From the NCBI RefSeq assembly GCF_030700285.1, contig NZ_JAUYZJ010000027.1, positions 1-64,000 of the forward strand: a stretch of DNA of 64,000 bases, read 5' to 3'. Source of the stretch: Methylobacterium sp. NEAU K (GTDB lineage Bacteria > Pseudomonadota > Alphaproteobacteria > Rhizobiales > Beijerinckiaceae). Each line of letters opens with the position of its first letter. Within the stretch, counting starts at the first letter, position 1. A program made the position numbers and the translations under genes. Below the pieces are notes generated by a model. It had not been told where the DNA came from and made no database searches. It saw only the letters and a list, made by a program, of their open reading frames with translations. Below, piece by piece: positions 8,082 to 17,243 of this stretch.

Positions 8082-9362
8082 ATGCCCAACGGCGCCGCGA
8101 CTGCGCACCTCTACAAGCCCAAGCTCGTCACCGCCCTGGTAGAGGGCTATGGATTGCACGCGCTGCGCCGCGACGTCATGGCCGGGCTGACCGTCGCCAT
8201 CGTTGCCTTGCCGCTCTCCATGGCCATCGCCGTCGCGTCCGGGGTCTCGCCGGACCGGGGGCTCTACGCCGCCATCGTAGGCGGCTTCGTCGTCTCCGCC
8301 CTCGGCGGCAGCCGCTTCCAGATCGGCGGCCCTGCGGGTGCCTTTATCGTCCTCGTTTCGGCTACCGTTGCTCGCTTCGGCGTTGAAGGCACGCTCCTGG
8401 CCGTGCTGCTCTCCGGCCTGTTGCTGACTCTCGTCGGCGCACTCCGGCTGGGCTCGCTGATCCGGCACATCCCGCACGCGGTCACCGTCGGCTTCACGGC
8501 AGGCATCGCCTGTACGATCCTGGCCAGTCAGTTGAAGGAACTGGGTGGTCTTAGACTAGACGGCGCTGAGCCCGGGCCTGTCATCCCGAAACTTGTAGCC
8601 CTCGCCCACGCTTTGCCCACCCTCAATCCACTAGCGCTTGCCCTGGGTTGTGGGGTCGCGGGAGGAATCTTCGCGCTGCGGCGGTGGAAGCCGTCCTTTC
8701 CTGGCATGCTCGTGTCCGTTGCCGCCGCCTCGGCTCTGGTTTGGCTTGGCGACCTCGACGTCGCCACCATCGGAAGCAGCTTCGGCGGCGTGCCGCACGG
8801 TCTGCCTATGCCTCAGATGCCGCAGGTGACATCCCAATTACTGCGCGACGTCTTCCCGACCGCCCTGGCCTTCACATTGCTGGGCGGTATCGAGAGCCTG
8901 CTGTCGGCCAAAGTTGCAGACAGCATGACAGACCGCATCCACCGCTCGAACATGGAACTGATCGCCCAGGGCATCGCCAACATCGTTTCGGCCCTGTTCG
9001 GTGGCATCAGCGTGACCGGCACGATAGCCCGAACTGCGACCAACATCCGTGCCGGCGCGGCAACCCCCATCTCCGGCATACTGCACTCGGCCTTCCTCCT
9101 ACTCTTCATGCTGGTCGCAGCGCCGCTCGCCGGCTTCGTGCCGCTGGCGGCTCTGGCAGGCGTGCTGGTGGTCGTCTCCTGGAACATGGTGGAGAAGAGC
9201 GAGTTCGCGCGGCTCCTGATGAATTGGCGCATGGCCATGGTTCTGCTCACCACCTTCGGCCTGACCCTGCTGGAGGATCTGACTGCTGGCATCATCGCCG
9301 GCTGCGTGCTCGCCACCGTGCTTGCTTTGATGCGCCGAGGTGTGCCGGAAGAAGGTGCCTGA
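8082..9362 (+). CDS. SulP/SLC26-family anion permease lacking a STAS domain
   Basis: A 426-residue polytopic inner-membrane protein. The ATG at 8082 is preferred because the SulP N-terminal signature ALRRDVMAGLTVAIVALPLS follows directly and the earlier in-frame Met lies in non-conserved sequence. Features include the substrate-site segment GGSRFQIGGPAGAFIVLVS, the repeat-inverted core, and the late motif ANIVSALFGGISVTGTIART. SulP proteins move sulfate, bicarbonate, chloride or other anions. The usual cytoplasmic STAS domain (about 100 residues) is missing; the protein ends soon after the last membrane helix, as in some short SulP members. A sulfate role is possible but unproven. It stands alone between IS elements. 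Confidence 0.85.
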   Translation: MPNGAATAHLYKPKLVTALVEGYGLHALRRDVMAGLTVAIVALPLSMAIAVASGVSPDRGLYAAIVGGFVVSALGGSRFQIGGPAGAFIVLVSATVARFGVEGTLLAVLLSGLLLTLVGALRLGSLIRHIPHAVTVGFTAGIACTILASQLKELGGLRLDGAEPGPVIPKLVALAHALPTLNPLALALGCGVAGGIFALRRWKPSFPGMLVSVAAASALVWLGDLDVATIGSSFGGVPHGLPMPQMPQVTSQLLRDVFPTALAFTLLGGIESLLSAKVADSMTDRIHRSNMELIAQGIANIVSALFGGISVTGTIARTATNIRAGAATPISGILHSAFLLLFMLVAAPLAGFVPLAALAGVLVVVSWNMVEKSEFARLLMNWRMAMVLLTTFGLTLLEDLTAGIIAGCVLATVLALMRRGVPEEGA

Positions 9363-9679
9363 CGTTGTGCTTGCCCTGTCATGCGCCAAACGAGAGCTAC
9401 GCTGACTCATTCAAGGCGAATCTTGTTGAACTCACAGAACCTTCGGCGGGAGCAAAATCCGCCCCGAGCCAAGGCAGGGAGTAAACCAAGTTTTGAAGAG
9501 TCTGGCGGCCTCTCATCAACGAAGTGCGGATGATAGAAGGTCGGTTGCCATGTAGTGAGCGGTCATCCCGGACGCTTACATCGAAGGTCCGCTGATGGCC
9601 GATTGTGTTGAAAAACTCGGGTGTTGCGGCGGTAGTCGTGAGATGACTCATTTCTGTCGAGAGACGGAGATAGAAGCAG
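9363..9679. other. Intergenic, probably includes the left end of an IS1182 element
   Basis: No gene is visible. The sequence TGTGTTGAAAAACTC near 9604 resembles IS terminal sequence, and the transposase frame at 9680 follows 70 bp later, so the last part is likely the IS1182 upstream end. The rest holds nothing recognisable. Confidence 0.4.
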
Positions 9680-10045
9680 ATGATGGGATATCGGCAAGTC
9701 GAGCAGGGTGCCCTGTTCTACGAATTCTCGCTCGATACCCACGTCCCAGCCGACCATCTGCTGCGCTCCATCGACCGCTTCTTCGACCTGTCGGACCTGC
9801 GCGCGTACCTGCGGCCCTTCTACAGCACGACGGGCCGGCCCTCGATCGGCCCCGAGCTGATGATCCGCATGCTGCTCGTCGGCTACTGCTTCGGCATCCG
9901 CTCCGAGCGCCGCCTGTGCGAGGAGGTGGACCTCAACCTCGCCTTCCGCTGGTTCTGCCGGCTCGGATTGGAGAGTGCCGTACCCGACCACTCGACCTTC
10001 TCGAAAAACCGCCACGGCCGCTTCCGCGACAGCGATCTGCTGCGT
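9680..10045 (+). pseudogene. IS1182-family transposase, N-terminal fragment
   Basis: The frame begins MMGYRQVEQGALFYEFSLDT and continues through the DUF772 N-terminal domain (ADHLLRSIDRFFDLS, IGPELMIRMLLVGYCFGI, RSERRLCEEVDLNLAFRWF) to DHSTFSKNRHGRFRDSDLL. There homology stops near 10045 and the frame runs into unrelated basic sequence to a stop at 10123. About 350 residues carrying the DDE catalytic domain are absent. The fragment ends under 200 bp from the c-di-GMP gene downstream, so the deletion that removed the rest of the IS probably set that gene's present upstream region. Confidence 0.8.
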
Positions 10046-10230
10046 GAGCCGCCTCGGCGGCGGCGTCGAGGGTCAGCCGCGCAGGCTGGAGGCGAAGGCT
10101 GCGGTGACTCGCCGCGGCCATAAAGGCGCCCCTCACTTGCCGATCCACAAATCGATTGCCCACTATTAAGTCGATCTACAGAGGTGCCGAGCACCCTGGG
10201 TTGAACTCACGGCTCTCCGGGCTTCCTCCC

Positions 10231-12618
10231 ATGCTCACCGTCGTCGGCTGCCTCGTCGAGGCCCATGATCTTCGCCTCGTCACCCTGGCGGCGCTCATCT
10301 GCGCGCTGTCCGCCTTGACGACGGTCTGCCTCGTCAGCCACGCGCGCAGGGCTGGCGGCTGGGCGCAGATCGGCTGGCTCGCCGTCGCGGCTGCCGCCGG
10401 CGGCTCCGGCATCTGGGCGACCCACTTCATCGCGATGCTTGCCTTCGAGCCCGGCGTCCCCGGCGGCTACGACATCGCGCTCACCGCCCTATCCCTCGTC
10501 ATCGCCATCGCTCTGGTCGGCAGCGGTCTTTCCCTGTCGGTGCTGGTAGGGGGCGCGCCCGCATCCTGGTGCGGGGGCGCCGTCCTGGGCCTCGGCATCG
10601 CGGCGATGCATTACACCGGCATGGCTGCCTACGCCGTTGCCGGCCACAAAGTGTGGGATGTGACTACGGTGTGTGTGTCGCTCGCGCTCGGCGCGATACT
10701 CGCCGGGGCGGCCCTCTCGACCCGGCCCGGCGGCAGCGGCATGAGACACCAGTTGCCGGGCGCGGTCCTGCTGCTGCTCGCCATCTGCAGCCACCACTTC
10801 ACCGCCATGGGCGCCGTGACCGTGATACCGGACCCCACAGTCGTGGTCTCCGAGGCCGCCGTCCCCAACAGTTGGCTCGCGGTGGCCGTCGCGCTGGCGA
10901 GCTTCGCTATCCTGCTGCTTGCCGGCGCCGCCCTGGCGCTCGACCTCCGCGACCACCGACACGCCAAGCTGGAGGGGGAGCGCATGCGCAGCCTCGCCGA
11001 CGCCGCCGTTGAGGGACTCGTGGTCTGCACGGGCGACACCATCGTCAGTGCCAACAACAGCTTCGCTCGCCTCGTCGGCCTGCCCCAAGGGGCGCTCTCG
11101 GGTGCTTTGCTCTCGGCCTTTCTTCCGGCCGAGGCGGCCCGGATCGCCCTGGCCAGCCGGCCCGAGCGGCCCGCCGAGGCTGAACTGCGACAGGCGGACG
11201 GCGGATTGGTTCCGGTCGAGATCATCATGCAGCCGGTCGACCACGCCGGCCGGCCCCACTACGCCGTGGCGGTCCGCGACTTGCGCGGCAGCCGCCAAGC
11301 TGAAAACCAGATCCAGTTCCTCGCCCACCATGACGCGCTGACCGGACTGGCCAACCGCGCGAGCTTCGGCAAGCGGCTGGAGCAGGAGATGCGGGCGGCG
11401 GACGCGGGCAACCGCAAGCTCGCGGTGCTTTGCCTCGACCTCGACCGCTTCAAGGAGGTCAACGACCTGTTCGGGCACGCCGCCGGCGATGCTATGCTGG
11501 AGAACGTGGCCCGGATCGTCACGGACGAGCTCGACAGTACGCAGATGATGGCGCGGCTCGGCGGCGACGAGTTCGCCGTCCTGATGCCCTGCGAGCATGC
11601 TGCAGCGGTCGGGCGCTTGGCCGAGCGCATCTTGGAGGCCTTGCGCTCCGGTAAGGCCGAGAGGACTGGCCCGCAGATCGCCACCAGCATCGGCATCGCC
11701 CTCTACCCGGACGATGCGCAGGAGCGAGCGGCGCTCCTCAGCTACGCCGATACGGCCCTCTACCGGGCCAAGTCGGAGGGTCGCGGCACGTATCGCTTCT
11801 TCGAGGCCAAGATGGGACTGGAGGTGCGGGAACGTCGCCTCCTGGAGCACGACCTTCGCCACGCCGTGGCTCGCGGCGAGATGCATTTGGTCTACCAGCC
11901 TCAAACGGAGGTCGGCAGCGGCGACGTCACGGGCTTTGAGGTGCTGCTGCGCTGGAAGCACCCGGAGCGGGGCTATGTCTCGCCGGCCTTGTTCATTCCC
12001 ATCGCGGAGGAGAGCGACGCCATCCTGCAAATCGGCGAGTGGGTTTTACGCGAGGCTTGCCGCGAAGCGGCAAGCTGGCCGAACCCGCTGAACGTAGCTG
12101 TAAACGTCTCGGCGGTGCAGATTCACAGCGCGCATTTCGTTGGCCTCGTGCACGAGATCCTGCTTCAGACCGGCCTGGCGCCGAAGCGGCTGGAGGTCGA
12201 GGTGACCGAGACAGCCCTCATCCGAGACCCAACCCGCGCGCTGCTCACGCTCCGCCAATTGAAAGCCCTCGGCCTGCGCATCGCGATGGACGACTTCGGC
12301 ACAGGCTATTCGTCGCTGTCGAACCTGCGCTCATTCCCGTTCGACAAGATCAAGATCGACGCGTCATTCGTACGGGCGGTCGACAGCAACGAGCAGACGG
12401 CTGCTATTGTCCGCTCCGTACTCGGTCTTGGTCGCGGTCTCGGGCTTCCGGTCCTGGCCGAGGGCGTGGAGACGGAGGCGGAACTCGGCTTCCTCGCCGC
12501 CGAGCAGTGCCACGCGGCGCAGGGCTACCTGATGGGCCGGCCCTTACCCATAGCGGAGTTTAGTGGACATACGCATGATGGGAATTCAGTCACGGCCGGT
12601 GAGCGTAAAGTCGCCTAA
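10231..12618 (+). CDS. MHYT-GGDEF-EAL membrane-bound c-di-GMP turnover protein
   Basis: A 795-residue protein (start chosen at 10231, where the MHYT domain begins MLTVVGCLVEAHDLRLV; an upstream in-frame ATG at 10156 adds 25 unsupported residues). Residues about 1-245 hold three MHYT repeats (ATHFIAML, MHYTGMAA, SHHFTAMG), a membrane domain proposed to bind copper and sense gases. A PAS-like segment follows (about 270-370). The GGDEF domain has the intact active motif RLGGDEFAVL. The EAL domain shows EVL at the first motif, then NVS, EVTETAL, AMDDFGTGYSSL, KIDASFV and EGVETE, so both synthase and phosphodiesterase activity look possible. It likely sets local c-di-GMP. It abuts a broken IS1182. 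Confidence 0.9.
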   Translation: MLTVVGCLVEAHDLRLVTLAALICALSALTTVCLVSHARRAGGWAQIGWLAVAAAAGGSGIWATHFIAMLAFEPGVPGGYDIALTALSLVIAIALVGSGLSLSVLVGGAPASWCGGAVLGLGIAAMHYTGMAAYAVAGHKVWDVTTVCVSLALGAILAGAALSTRPGGSGMRHQLPGAVLLLLAICSHHFTAMGAVTVIPDPTVVVSEAAVPNSWLAVAVALASFAILLLAGAALALDLRDHRHAKLEGERMRSLADAAVEGLVVCTGDTIVSANNSFARLVGLPQGALSGALLSAFLPAEAARIALASRPERPAEAELRQADGGLVPVEIIMQPVDHAGRPHYAVAVRDLRGSRQAENQIQFLAHHDALTGLANRASFGKRLEQEMRAADAGNRKLAVLCLDLDRFKEVNDLFGHAAGDAMLENVARIVTDELDSTQMMARLGGDEFAVLMPCEHAAAVGRLAERILEALRSGKAERTGPQIATSIGIALYPDDAQERAALLSYADTALYRAKSEGRGTYRFFEAKMGLEVRERRLLEHDLRHAVARGEMHLVYQPQTEVGSGDVTGFEVLLRWKHPERGYVSPALFIPIAEESDAILQIGEWVLREACREAASWPNPLNVAVNVSAVQIHSAHFVGLVHEILLQTGLAPKRLEVEVTETALIRDPTRALLTLRQLKALGLRIAMDDFGTGYSSLSNLRSFPFDKIKIDASFVRAVDSNEQTAAIVRSVLGLGRGLGLPVLAEGVETEAELGFLAAEQCHAAQGYLMGRPLPIAEFSGHTHDGNSVTAGERKVA

Positions 12619-13003
12619 GGACGGCAGAGGAAAGGTTGCTCGGTTTTTCTGAACAGCGGATTTCTGGTCTTGGCCAAGTATGCGATCAGCAGGGTCAACA
12701 TTGCGTGGCGCGGCCCTTCCGGTAATTGCACTGGGCCGGGACGCTGAGTCTGGGTACGATACTGTATTTGATCATCGGCGCAGACCATCACGTTGCTCCC
12801 AACGCCGGTTGATGGGCGGACTCCTCCTCGACTACAGGCAGCCACACGCGCGGCGCGAGGAAGGAGGACGCCGTCGAAGATCGTCCGTGCCAGCTTCAGC
12901 ATTTCAATCGATCCGGGATGAGGCTTTCTTAAAATTTTAAGGCGACTCTTATTCAGGATCGCGGTGTGCCATGGCGATCTCATCGCAGCCCCGGCTCAAA
13001 ATC
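12619..13003. other. Intergenic stretch, one doubtful minus-strand frame
   Basis: A minus-strand frame (12615-12983, 122 codons) overlaps the end of the c-di-GMP gene and has no recognisable domain, signal peptide or clear ribosome-binding site. I do not call it a gene. The promoter of the chemoreceptor must lie here; an AT-rich segment at about 12928-12955 is a candidate. Nothing else is visible. Confidence 0.35.
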
Positions 13004-14677
13004 ATGTCGCTCAAGATATCTCATCGAATTGCCCTGCTGATCGTCTGCGCCATCATGATCATGGCAGTTCTTGAAGGGCTGCACCTTTCAAGCGCGCGCG
13101 AAGCAATCCTCCAAGAACGTCGAACTGCGATCGCCGCTCAAGTCGAGACGGCGCTCTCTGTTGTTAAGTCTCTGGCAGGCAATGTTGATGCGGGGATCGT
13201 CTCAAAACAAGAGGCGCAGGATCGCGCCAAGAAGATCTTGCGATCTGTGCGATATGGGAAGGGGGACTATTTCTTCGTTTATACATTCGATGGCATCAAC
13301 CAAGTACATGGTCTCAAGCCTGAGATGGAGGGCAAGAACCTCCTAGAGGCGAAGGATGCAAACGGGGTGCGCTTTAATGCCGCCCTGATCGACGCCGCCA
13401 AGGCGGGTGGCGGCTATGTCGAGTTGTTGTTCCCCCGCGCCGGGCAGGATCAGCCTTCTCCGAAACTAGCCTATTCTCTGGGTTTCGAGCCCTGGCAGTG
13501 GGAGATTGGTACGGGTGTCTACATTGACGACATTGACGCTCGATTCCGGGAAATCATGCTGCGCGACTCGCTGTATCTCGCGGGACTTCTCGCGCTTCTG
13601 ATCGCCTGCGCATGGCCGATCGCGCGTAGCATCATACGGCCCATTCGTGCGCTCACGAGCGCCATGGATCACTTGGCTACCGGTGACACCGCCGTAATAG
13701 TACCCACCCTGGACCGCACCGACGAAGTCGGCCTGATGGCACGAGCGGTTCAGGTCTTCAAGGATGCGCTGATCGAGAAGCAAGTGGTGGAGACCGCCGC
13801 GCTCGAAGAGGCCGAAGCTAAAATGCGCCGCGCCAGCGCGCTGGACGACCTCACCAAGCGCTTCGAGCGCAATGTCTCGGTGCTGACGCAGGAGCTTGCC
13901 GGAGCGGCAACCGAGATGGAGGCCACGGCCCGCTCAATGACCGGTACGGCGGATGAGACCACCCAACAGACCCTGTCTGTGGTCGGTGCGGCCCAGCAGA
14001 CCTCAGCCAACGTGCAGACGGTCGCCGCTGCCTCCGAGGAGATGTCGGCTTCCGTGCAGGAGATCGTACAGCAGGTCAGTCAGTCGGCTCAGATCGCCAA
14101 TAGGGCCGTCGAGAAGGCGCAGCTGACGGACGCCACTGTTCAGCGGCTGGCCGGGACGGCAGAGCGGATCAACAGCGCCGTGTCCATCATCTCCACCATC
14201 GCGGCGCAGACGAATCTGCTGGCGCTGAACGCTACCATCGAGGCCGCGCGGGCCGGCGAGGCGGGCCGCGGCTTTGCCGTGGTCGCTACAGAGGTGAAGG
14301 AGTTGGCCGGTCAGACGAGCCGAGCCACGGGCGAGATTGGCGAGCGGATTGCCGAAATCCAGGGCGCGACGGATGAGGCGGTTGCCGACATCCGCGAGAT
14401 CGGCCGTGTGATCTCCGAGATGTCCGCCTACACCGCCTCGATCGCGGCTGCGATGGAGGAGCAGGGTGCGGCCACCCAGGAGATTACCCGCAACGTGCAG
14501 CAGGCGGCTCAGGGGACTGAACAGGTGACGCGGAACATCGCTGGTGTGCGTGAGGGGGCAGGTAAGACGAGCGTGGCGGCCTCGCAGGTCCTGAGCGCTG
14601 CCCAAGAACTGGCCCGCTATTCAGCCAGCTTGTCGCAGGAAGTAGGAACCTTCCTAAGCAGCGTCAAAGCCGCCTGA
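13004..14677 (+). CDS. Methyl-accepting chemotaxis protein with single Cache domain
   Basis: About 557 residues from the Met at MSLKISHRIALLIVC (an in-frame ATG 33 bases earlier is possible). Order: first membrane helix (about 5-25), periplasmic sCache_2 domain with GKGDYFFVYTFDG and EPWQWEIGTGVYIDDID, second membrane helix (about 190-207), HAMP (IRPIRALTSAMDHLATGD), a coiled coil, and the signalling domain with the hairpin tip ISTIAAQTNLLALNATIEAA and AGEAGRGFAVVA. sCache_2 receptors often sense small carboxylates or other short organic molecules. No che genes are nearby, so it feeds an array encoded elsewhere. No C-terminal CheR tether pentapeptide is apparent. Confidence 0.92.
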   Translation: MSLKISHRIALLIVCAIMIMAVLEGLHLSSAREAILQERRTAIAAQVETALSVVKSLAGNVDAGIVSKQEAQDRAKKILRSVRYGKGDYFFVYTFDGINQVHGLKPEMEGKNLLEAKDANGVRFNAALIDAAKAGGGYVELLFPRAGQDQPSPKLAYSLGFEPWQWEIGTGVYIDDIDARFREIMLRDSLYLAGLLALLIACAWPIARSIIRPIRALTSAMDHLATGDTAVIVPTLDRTDEVGLMARAVQVFKDALIEKQVVETAALEEAEAKMRRASALDDLTKRFERNVSVLTQELAGAATEMEATARSMTGTADETTQQTLSVVGAAQQTSANVQTVAAASEEMSASVQEIVQQVSQSAQIANRAVEKAQLTDATVQRLAGTAERINSAVSIISTIAAQTNLLALNATIEAARAGEAGRGFAVVATEVKELAGQTSRATGEIGERIAEIQGATDEAVADIREIGRVISEMSAYTASIAAAMEEQGAATQEITRNVQQAAQGTEQVTRNIAGVREGAGKTSVAASQVLSAAQELARYSASLSQEVGTFLSSVKAA

Positions 14678-14779
14678 ACTGCCGAGAATCGACCGACTGA
14701 TCTCCGTCGTCAGATGATTTGAGACGGCTTGCGGCGCTCAGGAGCGGAGGCTCTGGTCCACCTAGGGTGTGACCCTCCC

Positions 14780-14990
14780 CGATTTTGCGGTTCTCCCGCA
14801 CGTTGATATTGGTGGCGAATTCGTCGCGGCCCGGTCGGGCCGCAAGTGGATGCAGCCGCGCGAAGACTGAGGATCTTGTTTGGGCCTTTGGTTCGTTCAC
14901 CAGCCACCGCAGCAATCGCACCAAGTTCATCGCCGCTGCCGTCATGAGGTGGGCGAGGTGCGTCGTTGCGTACCCGAAGTACGGGGTTCG
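14780..14990 (-). pseudogene. IS1182-type transposase C-terminal scrap
   Basis: The minus-strand frame reads YATTHLAHLMTAAAMNLVRL then LRWLVNEPKAQTRSSVFARL, the conserved C-terminal end of IS1182/IS5-like transposases (family pattern: THLQHLMTAAAxNLVR). Only about 60 codons remain; neither the catalytic domain nor a start is present. The same protein region occurs in intact form at the end of the IS1182 gene at 19581, but the sequences differ, so this is not simply a piece of that copy. Confidence 0.65.
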
Positions 14991-15092
14991 TCGACCCCGC
15001 CACCGGCGTCGTGCGCGAGGCCGAGATCTTCGTGGCCGTGCTCGGCGCGTCGAGGCTCCCTACGCCGAGACGACCTGGACCCAGACGCTATG
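14987..15092 (+). pseudogene. IS21-type IstA transposase scrap
   Basis: The plus strand reads FVDPATGVVREAEIFVAVLG followed by AS, and then, after a one-base frame change, PYAETTWTQTL. This is the segment that follows the first catalytic region in IS21 IstA proteins (family pattern: DP-TG-x-x-x-AxxFVAVLGAS, then YAEAT). About 35 codons survive, wedged between IS1182 and IS5 scraps. Confidence 0.55.
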
Positions 15093-15474
15093 GCACCAAG
15101 GCCTGCGTGATCGCTGACGGCAGCGTACGCGCCATCGCCTTTGGGCTGGCGCCTGGTCAGGCCCATGAGCTGCCTCACGCGGTTCCTCTGCTCGACGAAC
15201 TGCCGGGTGTGCCCAAGTGATCGTGGGAGATCGCGGCTACACCAGCCACGCCTTTCGCGAGCACATCTGGAACATGGGCGCCCGGCGATCCCACCGCCGC
15301 GCTACGAGGCACCTGTGACCTGCCCGGACTGGATCTACAATAATCGCAATCAGGTCGAGCAGCTCTGTGCCAGGCTCAAAGAGTGGCGCGGGATCGCCAC
15401 CCGCTACGAGAAGACCGCCGTCAGCTTCATGAACGTCCTCTGAGTGGCCGCCGCCCTCGACTGGCGCAAGCGAT
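15088..15474 (+). pseudogene. IS5-family transposase, C-terminal part with several frameshifts
   Basis: Pieces in changing frames reconstruct an IS5-type DDE transposase C-terminus: RYGTKACVIADGSVRAIAFG, APGQAHELPHAVPLLDELPG, the second catalytic region VIVGDRGYTSHAF, and the terminal ARLKEWRGIATRYEKTAVSF with the Glu-bearing region before it (YNNRNQVEQL). Frames break near 15217 and 15285 and an in-frame stop follows NVL, after which VAAALDWRKR still matches the family end. It is a decayed element, distinct from the intact IS5 at 21876. Confidence 0.7.
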
Positions 15475-15743
15475 GACGCGCCCTGGCGGAAGTGTTCGGG
15501 CATCCGCTTTGGAGACGCGGATTCAGCCCACTGAATGACCACAATGGGCGCAAAGCCGCTCGTCGACTTTCGAGCCATCAACCATGACGGTCCACCATCT
15601 CGCCCACCCATTCGGCTGCTTGAGTCACACTGGCCCGAAATCGAGGGCTTTCGAGCAGGCTGCTTTCGCCCTTTTCACGTCGCTCATGATAGCGAGGCCT
15701 CGGCTCCGAAGCCGCCGCTGGTCGGCAGCAAGACGCCTGGGAT
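15475..15743. other. Intergenic, no gene recognised
   Basis: About 270 bp between the IS5 remnant and the membrane protein. It contains a segment near 15548 (gcaaagccgctcgtcgactt) that resembles degenerate copies of a dispersed intergenic motif seen at 16638 and 22828. No other structure was recognised. Confidence 0.3.
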
Positions 15744-16568
15744 ATGGTCTTGGCAGCAATGTGGGTGACAGCTCTTATCCGGGCGCTGACCTCGGGAGCC
15801 GTCGTCGTACTCGCCTCGGTTCTGGCGGAACTCTTAGGGCCGGTCTGGGGAGCGCTCATCATCAGCCTGCCGGTCTCCGCCGGACCGGCCTACGGCTTCA
15901 TGGTCTTGGAACATGATACCGCCTTCGTCGCAGGCGCGGCCCTCAACGGTTTCGCGGCGACCGCGGCAACAGGCGTGTTCCTGATCGTCTATGCCCGCCG
16001 TGCGGCCGGCCGAGGTCTGGTCCTCAGCCTGGGCACAGCGATGCTGGCGTGGCTCGCGGTGGCCGTGCCAATCTCTGCCGTGTCGTGGACGCCGCTCACG
16101 GCGTTCCTGCTCAATGCCGCCGTCTACGGCACTGGCACCCTGATGACCCGAGCGGCGACGGGAGCGTCTCTTGCCCGGAGCCCCGTCGTTGCAAGGCCCC
16201 GACCGCTGGACCTCATCGTTCGGGCGGCCGCTGTTGCTCTCTTCGTGACAGCCGTCCTGGCACTGAGTTCAGCCTTGGGGCCGGCGCGAACCGGGGTGAT
16301 TGCCGCCTATCCGGTCACCCTCACAAGCACCTTCGTCATCCTGCACCGCCGCGTCGGTGGAGCGGCGATGGCGCGGCTCGCGAGCATCACGATCCGCGGC
16401 GTTTTTGGCTTCGGCCTAACTCTGCTCACGCTTCACCTGATGGTCCAGCCATTCGGTGCCGCTCTCGCCCTTGTGGGCGCTCTGCTCGTCTCTCTGACCT
16501 ACTCGGCCGGGCTTCTCGCCCTGCAGCGCCGTCCAAGTCTCCACGAGCCAAGCATAACCACGCGCTAG
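15744..16568 (+). CDS. Uncharacterised polytopic membrane protein
   Basis: A 274-residue (or 269 if started at the ATG at 15759) very hydrophobic protein with about eight predicted membrane helices, including ALTSGAVVVLASVLAELLG, GALIISLPVSAGPAYGFMVL, LDLIVRAAAVALFVTAVLAL and GFGLTLLTLHLMVQPF. The two halves have similar helix patterns, which suggests an internal duplication of four-helix units as in small transporters. I do not recognise the family, and no motif indicates a substrate. There is no adjacent partner gene. GC content and codon use match the host. Confidence 0.7.
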   Translation: MVLAAMWVTALIRALTSGAVVVLASVLAELLGPVWGALIISLPVSAGPAYGFMVLEHDTAFVAGAALNGFAATAATGVFLIVYARRAAGRGLVLSLGTAMLAWLAVAVPISAVSWTPLTAFLLNAAVYGTGTLMTRAATGASLARSPVVARPRPLDLIVRAAAVALFVTAVLALSSALGPARTGVIAAYPVTLTSTFVILHRRVGGAAMARLASITIRGVFGFGLTLLTLHLMVQPFGAALALVGALLVSLTYSAGLLALQRRPSLHEPSITTR

Positions 16569-16637
16569 GTTTCCGATAGTCGATCGCTGACCATCGCGCG
16601 TACCTGCGTCGCGTATGATCGCGTTTGGCCGAAAGCC

Positions 16638-16652
16638 GCTGGTCCGCTTCGG
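16638..16652 (+). repeat. Dispersed motif GCTGGTCCGCTTCGG, copy 1
   Basis: The 15-bp string GCTGGTCCGCTTCGG occurs here and again at 22828-22842. An 11-bp part of it (GTCCGCTTCGG) occurs in inverse orientation at 19453-19463. All copies lie outside genes, near gene ends or insertion sequences. Confidence 0.4.
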
Positions 16653-16757
16653 AGCAGGTGCGCCGCAAAAGCAGACGGTCCTGTACCGACTCAACTCAGC
16701 CACACTGGCTATCCCGCTGGATGCTCCTAACCAGACATTGAGAGCGCTTTCGATCGC

Positions 16758-17042
16758 TTAGCGTCCCCCGTTCAACGGCATCAAACTCTTGGGATAGATC
16801 TCTGGCATCTTCGCCATCTGGTCGAAGGGCACGACCGCCATCACTTGGCCGCCCGGCATTTTGATGATTTTGAACTGCTTGCCGGTGGCCTTGTCGGTTG
16901 CCATCGCGACCATGAGCTGCATCGGCCCGAACGGCGTGACGACAAAGTCGTGCCCCCAGGCGCCGACGACACTCGACAAGGACGCCGTGGTCACGCCTGT
17001 ATCGGCGAGGAGAGCGACAGCCGGTAGAATTGCGCGCATCAT
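16758..17042 (-). CDS. Small secreted protein, function unknown
   Basis: A 94-residue product with a good ribosome-binding site (GGAAGAG) before the ATG at 17042. The first about 24 residues form a signal-like hydrophobic segment (ILPAVALLADTGVTTAS), followed by a compact beta-rich body (HDFVVTPFGPMQLMVAMAT, KQFKIIKMPGGQVMAVVPF). It contains no Cys and no metal motif. Periplasmic location is inferred. It stands divergent from the hydrolase gene at 17244. I do not recognise the family. Confidence 0.6.
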   Translation of the reverse strand: MMRAILPAVALLADTGVTTASLSSVVGAWGHDFVVTPFGPMQLMVAMATDKATGKQFKIIKMPGGQVMAVVPFDQMAKMPEIYPKSLMPLNGGR

Positions 17043-17243
17043 GATGAATCTCTTCCGGTTCGATCAATGGGACTTCGCAGGACTGGGCCAGGCGGTTACC
17101 TGGACTGGATCTCCATCGCCCGTCCCGTAACGGAGAGCCGACGGCGAACGAAGAGCGGCAGGGCGAAGAGGAATTTCGATGACGCCGTATGCGCTCCGAC
17201 TGATGTGGCAACCTTCGGTGACCCAGACCAGGACACGGGCACG

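Noticed and set aside
12615..12983. A 122-codon minus-strand frame between the c-di-GMP gene and the chemoreceptor
   Set aside because: Overlaps both neighbours, lacks a clear start signal and has no domain; kept only as an intergenic note.
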